From positions 144,501-208,500 of the forward strand of contig JADJLO010000003.1 in NCBI GenBank assembly GCA_016710075.1: a DNA stretch of 64,000 nt. The letters are read 5' to 3'. The notes below the pieces were generated by a model. The model had not been told where the DNA came from and did not search any database. It saw only the letters and a list, made by a program, of their open reading frames with translations. The stretch's first letter is position 1, and every line of letters begins with the position of its first letter. Below, one piece after another: positions 58,693 to 64,000 of the stretch. This stretch comes from Acidobacteriota bacterium. Lineage in GTDB: Bacteria > Acidobacteriota > Blastocatellia > RBC074. The translations under genes and the position numbers were made by a program.

Positions 58693-59571
58693 ATGTCAAA
58701 AACGCACAAGGATAAAGAAAAAAAGGCCGCCGCCGCCGTGGCGGAAATCCCGGAGAACGAAGACGATGCCCGGCGCGACAATTATCGCATCCGGCTTGAG
58801 AACTTCGAAGGACCGCTGGATCTGCTATTCTATCTCATCAAAAAAGATGAGATAGATATTTACGATATTCCGATTCATACGATAACCGAACAGTATCTGG
58901 ATTACCTGCGCCTGTTGGAGGAACTGGACATAGCCGTTGCCGGAGATTTTCTGGTGATGGCCTCGACGCTGATCTACATCAAATCCAAGATGCTGCTTCC
59001 GCCCGAGCCGAGACTCGACGGGCAGGAGGATCTCAACGAGGATCCGAGAGCGGAACTGGTCGAGCGGTTGCTCGAATACCAGAAGTTCAAATCGGCGGCG
59101 AATATGCTTTATTCGCGTGGCGAGATTGAATCGGCGACATTTACCAGGGGCCAGATCGAGACGGATGAGAGCAACCCCGAAGTCTCCGCCACTGTCTTTG
59201 ACTTGCTCCGCGTCTTCCGCGAAATTCTCAAGCGCGCGGAATCGGCCGTCGAGATGGAGATCCATCGTGACGAGGTCACGATGGCTGAAAAACTCTCTCA
59301 GATCTATTCGCTGCTCAATGAGAACGAGGAGATCAATGTTCGGCAGTTATTCGAACTCTCGCGCACCAAACGCGAACTGATTCTGACTTTCCTGGCATTC
59401 CTCGAACTGGTTAAGGAGATGAAGATCAGTCTCACTCAACGCTCACTCTTCGGCGAGATTTTTGCCCGGAAGAAGACTGTGCAGCCCGAACTGATCGAGC
59501 CGCTGCCCGAAGAAACAACCCCCGAAGAAATCATCGAACAGACAGATACGGAAAGTAATATTCAGCAATAA
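58693..59571 (+). CDS. scpA: Segregation and condensation protein A
   Basis: A 292-aa kleisin subunit of the bacterial condensin Smc-ScpAB. A charged start of about 35 residues, then the N-terminal Smc-binding region (FEGPLDLLFYLIKKDEIDIY, ELDIAVAGDFLVMASTLIYI, KSKMLLP), a linker, and the winged-helix C-terminal end (VTMAEKLSQIYSLLNENEEI, LILTFLAFLELVKEMKISL). The acidic tail is short. It starts 15 bases after trpS and is followed four bases later by scpB. Confidence 0.93.
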   Translation: MSKTHKDKEKKAAAAVAEIPENEDDARRDNYRIRLENFEGPLDLLFYLIKKDEIDIYDIPIHTITEQYLDYLRLLEELDIAVAGDFLVMASTLIYIKSKMLLPPEPRLDGQEDLNEDPRAELVERLLEYQKFKSAANMLYSRGEIESATFTRGQIETDESNPEVSATVFDLLRVFREILKRAESAVEMEIHRDEVTMAEKLSQIYSLLNENEEINVRQLFELSRTKRELILTFLAFLELVKEMKISLTQRSLFGEIFARKKTVQPELIEPLPEETTPEEIIEQTDTESNIQQ

Positions 59572-59575
59572 TATT

Positions 59576-60391
59576 ATGAGCGACGATATCAAGGATCATT
59601 TGCAAGAAAACCATTCCGAAAACGACTCAATCGAGCCGGAATCATCCGAGGCATCTTCTGACGCACCGGCAGTTGAAACTGCCGTCGAAGAATCGTCTCT
59701 CGAAACAAGCGCCATCGATACTGAGGAAGACGATCTGGAAAAGATCAGGATCATAGCGTCCGATGAGGATCTGGCCGGATCGGAACAGATGGCCGGCGAC
59801 ACGCCGGATTCGAATCTTATTGAACCCCCGCCCGAGGCTGAAGCTGAAGACGTCGTCACCGCGAGCCGCGAAGAGCTTAAACCTGCAATAGAAGCCCTGC
59901 TCTTCGTCGCGGACGAGCCGCTGCCGTTCAAACAGTTGAGCAAAGTCATGGGAAATGTTCGGGACGAGGACGTCAAAGCCGCAATCGATGAACTGGTCGC
60001 CGATTACGAGAATCGCGGAAGCGGCCTTGAAATTCGCGAAATAGCCGGCGGCTGGAGAATCTCAACCCGTCCCCAAAATCACGAGTTCATCAGAAAATAT
60101 CTCAAATCGCGCCCATCGGCTCGTTTGTCGCTTCCCGCACTCGAAACTCTGGCCGTCATCGCATACAAACAGCCCATCACCATCCCCGAGATACTGGAAA
60201 TCCGCGGCGTCACCTCCAGCTCCGCCATCAAAACCCTGCTTGAAAAGAGATTGATCGTTACAAAAGGCAGAAAAGAGACTGTCGGCAGACCAATGCTCTA
60301 CGGCACTTCAAGAGAGTTCCTCATTCAGTTTGGAATGAAGGATCTGACCGAGCTCCCGAGCATAGAGGATTTCGAGGACCTCACCCAGTAG
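59576..60391 (+). CDS. scpB: Segregation and condensation protein B
   Basis: A 271-aa partner of ScpA. The first ~95 residues are a very acidic extension (Glu/Asp/Ser-rich) that most ScpB lack or have shorter. The core then runs ELKPAIEALLFVADEPLPFK, IREIAGGWRISTRPQNHEFI, the winged-helix LPALETLAVIAYKQPITIPE and IRGVTSSSAIKTLLEKRLIV, and KGRKETVGRPMLYGTSREFL. It is convergent with the HEAT gene across an inverted repeat. Confidence 0.93.
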   Translation: MSDDIKDHLQENHSENDSIEPESSEASSDAPAVETAVEESSLETSAIDTEEDDLEKIRIIASDEDLAGSEQMAGDTPDSNLIEPPPEAEAEDVVTASREELKPAIEALLFVADEPLPFKQLSKVMGNVRDEDVKAAIDELVADYENRGSGLEIREIAGGWRISTRPQNHEFIRKYLKSRPSARLSLPALETLAVIAYKQPITIPEILEIRGVTSSSAIKTLLEKRLIVTKGRKETVGRPMLYGTSREFLIQFGMKDLTELPSIEDFEDLTQ

Positions 60392-60414
60392 GGAAGAAAG
60401 AAAGACAGACAGAT

Positions 60415-60526
60415 TACGAAACAGACGAAAAATTTCAAGGGAGAAACCGCACAAATCTCTTTGATTGAGCGTTTAATGGAGAAATCCAGGACTGTTCCCA
60501 CCTTGAAATTTTTCGTCTGTTTCGTA
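60415..60526. repeat. 26-bp perfect inverted repeat between convergent genes (copy B)
   Basis: Arms 60415-60440 and 60501-60526 are exact reverse complements with a 60-base spacer. The outer part shares its core (TACGAAACAGACGAAAAATT) with copy A at 50921, while the inner bases differ from copy A yet still pair with each other. Again it separates convergent genes (scpB and the HEAT gene). A (TTTC)n tract follows the right arm. Confidence 0.85.
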
Positions 60527-60553
60527 TTCGTTCTTTCTTTCTTTCTTTCTTTC

Positions 60554-61402
60554 CTACTTTTTCGTATCTAGCGCCTTGAGGGCGTCTGCGGCTGTTTGTC
60601 GAACAGTTTGATTTTTGTCCTCAGCGGCCAAATCGGTGAGTGTCTGGCGTGCCCGCTCAAGGCCGATTTTTCCTGCCCAGTGAGCCATCCAGATTCTGAT
60701 GTCAGGGCTGGACATCTGTTTGAGTATGCCGACGATTTCAGCAGGACCGTTGCGGGTATCTTTGAGGGCGAACATGGTCTCATCGGCCAATTGGCGGATT
60801 TCCGGATTCTCGCTTTCCTGGAAATGTTTCAGGAAAAGGATCGCCTTGCGGGAGAAATCCACATTTTTCAACTCGTTAAGTGTGAGTATCGCGGAGCATC
60901 GAACGATCATATCGTTGATATCGGTGATCGTCGCTCCGCCGGGATTGGCAATCCCGTTGAGCACCATGTTTCTGGCGTAGAAATCCTTAAAGGCTGTCAG
61001 CGAGCTGATCAGCGATTTGCGCACCCGCCAGTCCGGATCGGCAGTCAGGAGCGCTATCGATGAGATGGAGTCGGGATCTCCGAGTTTGCCAAGGGCTTCG
61101 ACCGCGGCAATGCGAATGGATGGGTCTTCATCTTTCAGCATGTCGATCAGCGGATCTGTGGCACGTCTGTCGCAGGCCTGCGAGAGTTGCTTTGCCGCTT
61201 CCAGACGCTGTACAGACTCCTCTGATTTCAGCTTCTCGATCGCTTTCCCTACGGCGTCGTCCGCACCGATCCCTGAACTCAGAGACGGGCATTGATCAAC
61301 GACGGGCAGTGAATGTGCCCGCGACGGCCTGGTCTGCGCCTCTATCGCAGTTGTCAAACAAGCAATCAGCAGGCCGGCCAATAATACGTGTCGTCTTTTC
61401 AA
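60554..61402 (-). CDS. HEAT-repeat protein, exported
   Basis: A 282-aa protein with a signal peptide (HVLLAGLLIACLTTAIEA). About five HEAT-like helix pairs follow, such as QACDRRATDPLIDMLKDEDP, IRIAAVEALGKLGDPDSISS, VRKSLISSLTAFKDFYARNM and VRQTAADALKALDTKK. It is likely a scaffold in the periplasm or at the surface. Minus strand, convergent with scpB. Confidence 0.82.
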   Translation of the reverse strand: MKRRHVLLAGLLIACLTTAIEAQTRPSRAHSLPVVDQCPSLSSGIGADDAVGKAIEKLKSEESVQRLEAAKQLSQACDRRATDPLIDMLKDEDPSIRIAAVEALGKLGDPDSISSIALLTADPDWRVRKSLISSLTAFKDFYARNMVLNGIANPGGATITDINDMIVRCSAILTLNELKNVDFSRKAILFLKHFQESENPEIRQLADETMFALKDTRNGPAEIVGILKQMSSPDIRIWMAHWAGKIGLERARQTLTDLAAEDKNQTVRQTAADALKALDTKK

Positions 61403-61469
61403 TAGAAAACCCCTCTGGATTTAATGCTGAGATCTCGTCGAAACCTCGGATTCCCGGAGCGATTCAGCA

Positions 61470-61500
61470 CTTTAAACTTTAAACTTCAAACTTTGAACTT
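61470..61500. repeat. AAAGTTTAAAG-family repeat unit
   Basis: CACTTTAAACTTTAAACTTC and a following CAAACTTTGAACTTC unit, between two minus-strand genes; no second arm. Confidence 0.6.
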
Positions 61501-61504
61501 CTGC

Positions 61505-62860
61505 TCAGGCCAGATCCGGATTATTCGGCATCAGCAGCTTCATCGCCCTTGATGAGTGGCTCACGGAGATGACCGCATCGCTGACGAATTTCGGGTGCCA
61601 GTAAAGAAACGGAGCCATGTCGATCGCCGCCAGTTTGACCAGATCGGAGTATAGCAGCTTTTCGCCGGCCTCGATGCGCCGGGTCTGGTCGGGGGTGATT
61701 GAAAACAGATTGTGAAGTCGGGCGTAGTTGATGTTTTCGAGCGCGTGACCAAGCGCTCTGATCCTGTGACGCAGTCGCATGACTTCGATGGTCAGTGCCG
61801 GGGGCTTTCCTTTGGTAGCAGACTTGCCGTCCTCGCCGGCGCCGATCCTGTTGAGGTATTCCTGACCAAACTGGGCGGCCAGATCGCTTTCCCGGTCGAT
61901 GGCCGCAGGGTCGCCTTCCATCCTCAGAATCACATTGTCAAAGAGATCGTTAGCCCTTTTTGACAAGTTGTTTCCCTTGTATCCGAATCGGAGGCAGGCA
62001 AAAAAACCATAGACCATGTGCATGCCGAAGCAGGCGTATTTGTTCATCTCCTGACGAAAGAAGAGCGATTCGGCTTCGCCGCGGCGGATATCTGCTGAAG
62101 TGCCCGCGCACGAGCGCTCAAAAGCATCAAGCCCGCCCTCAATCACCTGATTCAGGTCGATCTTCTCACCGTAGGCATTCGTCCAAACCGATTCCTGCGG
62201 CTTGATCATCATCGGAAATGCCATCAACCCCCAGGGCAGATGCCTGTAGAGGAACATCGGGTCATATTTCTGAAGGTTCTGCGGATCGCATCGGAACAGG
62301 GCTTTTGAAGCCTCCATCAGATCGCGCAGCGTATATCGCGTGCTGCCGGCGATGATCTGCTGCTCCGGGCTGACGTTGCATTCCAGAAAGCCCGCCAGAA
62401 AACTGTTTTCGTGGACCTCGATTTCATGCGGGAAGTAGACGTACTTCTTTCCGTTGACCTCATTCTCACGGGCGAATTTACTGAGGAAATCCACAACATT
62501 GCTGCCGTCGTTGAGTGTGAATTTCTTGCCGAAGGAGATCATGGCATGGCTCACCGCCGATGGGTCTTTCAGTTCGCGCGCATAGTGGCTGACGTACTCG
62601 TCCGCCACCTTCAGGGCGTTCTCTGCTGTCGGGGAAAGCGTGACCACGGGCAGGGCTTTGTAGGCCGGCGCCGCCTCGGGTTGTTTAACCGGCTCACCCG
62701 AGCCAAACCATCCGGCCTTGTATCCGGCAAAACCTGCAACCGCCAGCGCACCGGCGCCGCCAACTCCGATCATGATCAGTTTTCGCCTGCCTGCATCCGG
62801 TGTCTGATTAAGCTGTTGCTTCTTTCGCTCTTTCTCGCGTTTTTGTTTTGATTTGCTCAT
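61505..62860 (-). CDS. Membrane-anchored protein of unknown function, 451 aa
   Basis: A basic start (SKQKREKERKKQQ), a membrane anchor (LIMIGVGGAGALAVAGFAGY, residues ~29-48), a Pro/Ala linker, then a ~380-residue helical domain with no motif I can name. Possible landmarks: KYVYFPHEIEVHENSFLAGF, MFLYRHLPWGLMAFPMMI, CFGMHMVYGFFACLRFGYKG and YLYWHPKF-like ends. His and Cys residues near LECNVS and YACFGMH could bind metal or a cofactor, but this is speculation. I do not recognise the family. Its partner genes give no clue. Confidence 0.65.
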   Translation of the reverse strand: MSKSKQKREKERKKQQLNQTPDAGRRKLIMIGVGGAGALAVAGFAGYKAGWFGSGEPVKQPEAAPAYKALPVVTLSPTAENALKVADEYVSHYARELKDPSAVSHAMISFGKKFTLNDGSNVVDFLSKFARENEVNGKKYVYFPHEIEVHENSFLAGFLECNVSPEQQIIAGSTRYTLRDLMEASKALFRCDPQNLQKYDPMFLYRHLPWGLMAFPMMIKPQESVWTNAYGEKIDLNQVIEGGLDAFERSCAGTSADIRRGEAESLFFRQEMNKYACFGMHMVYGFFACLRFGYKGNNLSKRANDLFDNVILRMEGDPAAIDRESDLAAQFGQEYLNRIGAGEDGKSATKGKPPALTIEVMRLRHRIRALGHALENINYARLHNLFSITPDQTRRIEAGEKLLYSDLVKLAAIDMAPFLYWHPKFVSDAVISVSHSSRAMKLLMPNNPDLA

Positions 62861-63216
62861 GGATTTAATAGAACCTCGGGATATTATTTGGGGCTTGTTG
62901 AAAGCTATGCGAGCCGCTGTGTTAAGTCAAGAAGCAGGAAGAAGCGGGAAGTTTAAAGTTTAAAGTCTAAAGTTTAAAGTGGTTGGCTGCTTATTTAAAT
63001 CATAAAATTTAAGTAACTGCTCAGCCCCTGCTCAACAGAAATTGATGGATGACGATTAGGCTGGGATTGAACAATCCCAGCCTAATATGAAGCTCCTGAA
63101 AATTGAAACTTTGAAACCCGCAAACGCTCAAGACCGTCTAAATCAGTGACTTAATTTATCATTTGGTTCATTATTTCACCGAATTTTCAATACCGACTTT
63201 AACTGGAGGCCCGATT
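62861..63216. other. Intergenic region with repeat unit and long palindrome
   Basis: 356 bases between divergent genes. It holds an AAAGTTTAAAG-type run at 62950-62981 and a 15-bp perfect hairpin at 63055-63086. Nothing else is apparent; promoters for both flanking genes presumably lie here. Confidence 0.5.
63055..63086. promoter_or_regulatory. Long near-perfect palindrome upstream of M14 peptidase gene
   Basis: ATTAGGCTGGGATTG (63055-63069) and its exact complement (63072-63086) with only two bases between them. There is no T-run. It could be a regulator binding site, a cruciform, or a terminator-like stem. Confidence 0.45.
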
Positions 63217-64000
63217 ATGAACCGCACTTTGTCAAGACGTGCGAGGAGTTTGTTCACACACCTCGTCATGGCCGGTTTTTTACTGTCGATTATCGTCAAC
63301 CCTGCATCTGCCCAGGGAGTAAAGAAGGCTCCGAAGAAGACCGTGCCATCTTCACAGCCATCGGCTCAGCCGGGGCAGCAGAACGACAAGGAATATACGG
63401 AATCGATTCTGAAGAACACTACCGAGAAATTTTTTCTGACCGAGTTGGTGGATCATCTGCCGGCATCGGACAAGGTGCCGACTCCGGCGAAGGTGATTGG
63501 TTATCCGGTCGGGACGCCGAACAAGCTGACCTACACGAAAGATCAGTATCGATATTATCGTGAGCTCGAGAAATCATCTCCGCGGGTCAAGGTTTTTGTC
63601 GCTCCGGAGAAGAGTGAAATGGGTAAGGATCAGTACCTCGTCGTGGTCTCGGATGAGGCCAGCGTCAACAATCTGGCCAGGTATAAAGAGATCACCGCAA
63701 AGCTGGCTGATCCGAGAGGCATCAAGGACGAAGAAGCGAAGCAATTGATCGGTGAAGGGAAGGCCATCTACTGGGCTTCGGGGTCGATTCATTCGCCGGA
63801 GACCGGAAGCCCTGAGATGCTCATGGAGATGGCTTACCGTCTGGCGGTCGAAGAGAGCCCGTTCATCCAGGCGATTCGCAAAAATGTCATCGTCATGATC
63901 ACTCCGACCAGCGAGGTCGACGGTCGAGACATGATGGTCGACCTTTACAACTGGCGAAAGGCGAATGAAGGCAAACGCGCACCGGGGCTTGTCTACTGGG
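63217..64000 (+). CDS. M14-family zinc carboxypeptidase (3' end outside window)
   Basis: The first 261 codons from ATG 63217, with CTGGAGG upstream as the ribosome site. Signal peptide (FTHLVMAGFLLSIIVNPASA), a Lys/Pro/Gln linker, and then the start of the peptidase domain. The zinc region appears as YWASGSIHSPETGSPEMLME (His and Glu of the HxxE pattern), followed by VIVMITPTSEVDGRDMMVDL. It resembles the large exported M14 peptidases of acidobacteria. Specificity and the catalytic Glu lie beyond the edge. Confidence 0.85.
   Translation, partial: MNRTLSRRARSLFTHLVMAGFLLSIIVNPASAQGVKKAPKKTVPSSQPSAQPGQQNDKEYTESILKNTTEKFFLTELVDHLPASDKVPTPAKVIGYPVGTPNKLTYTKDQYRYYRELEKSSPRVKVFVAPEKSEMGKDQYLVVVSDEASVNNLARYKEITAKLADPRGIKDEEAKQLIGEGKAIYWASGSIHSPETGSPEMLMEMAYRLAVEESPFIQAIRKNVIVMITPTSEVDGRDMMVDLYNWRKANEGKRAPGLVYW

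Noticed and set aside
50921..60526. Inverted repeats as ends of an insertion sequence
   Set aside because: Only 18 or 60 bases lie between the arms in each copy and no transposase is present; the DNA between the two copies is a normal run of genes in mixed orientation.

Overview
This is a moderately GC-rich bacterial chromosome segment. It most likely comes from an Acidobacteriota member (a Blastocatellia-type lineage is my guess). The evidence is three proteins with the acidobacterial VWFA-related module, two CRTAC1/ASPIC-UnbV propeller proteins, an Oar-like TonB receptor with an N-terminal carboxypeptidase-regulatory domain, many TPR proteins, and an exported protein of a type I recall from acidobacterial genomes. 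I see no phage, IS transposase, CRISPR array or rRNA.

Region by region. 1-948: 3' part of a polytopic membrane protein. 1.6-21 kb: a complete Tad/Flp (type IVb) pilus locus in one orientation: flp, cpaA, a decayed tadE copy, tadE, cpaB, cpaC, tadG, cpaE, tadA, tadB, tadC, a 55-aa membrane peptide, DUF192, a large membrane protein, a TPR protein, an AAA ATPase, a lytic transglycosylase, a repeat-containing exported protein and a VWFA protein. 21-24.4 kb: di-haem peroxidase, Fur-type regulator, lipoprotein cytochrome c, and a deoC with an unusual N-terminal extension. tRNA-Val(CAC) follows. 25.3-39.8 kb: a seven-gene minus-strand cluster (TonB receptor, TPR, CRTAC, TPR, VWFA, CRTAC, GH29 alpha-L-fucosidase) that looks like an acidobacterial counterpart of a glycan-uptake locus. 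40-45 kb: acyl-CoA dehydrogenase, APC permease, acyl-CoA synthetase. 45-54 kb: polar amino acid ABC transporter with a fused binding protein/permease, VWFA protein, FKBP isomerase, degenerate ROK protein, M48 protease, DASS anion transporter. 54-64 kb: exported protein, small TPR, Lys-rich protein, DUF4031, then the housekeeping run M50 protease-trpS-scpA-scpB, then HEAT protein, an unknown anchored protein and an M14 carboxypeptidase running off the edge.

Two things cut across the window. First, many genes carry a single-base lesion, mostly a +1/-1 indel in or beside a short homopolymer, plus one in-frame TGA in tadA. I list such genes as one locus with the lesion position. The pattern, including a compensating pair inside the peroxidase, favours uncorrected sequence error over real decay, but only reads can decide. 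Second, the intergenic DNA holds at least three dispersed short-repeat families: AAAGTTTAAAG-type hairpins, long perfect inverted repeats with the core GATTACGAAACAGACG found between convergent genes, and a bipartite palindromic REPIN-like element present twice in opposite orientation.
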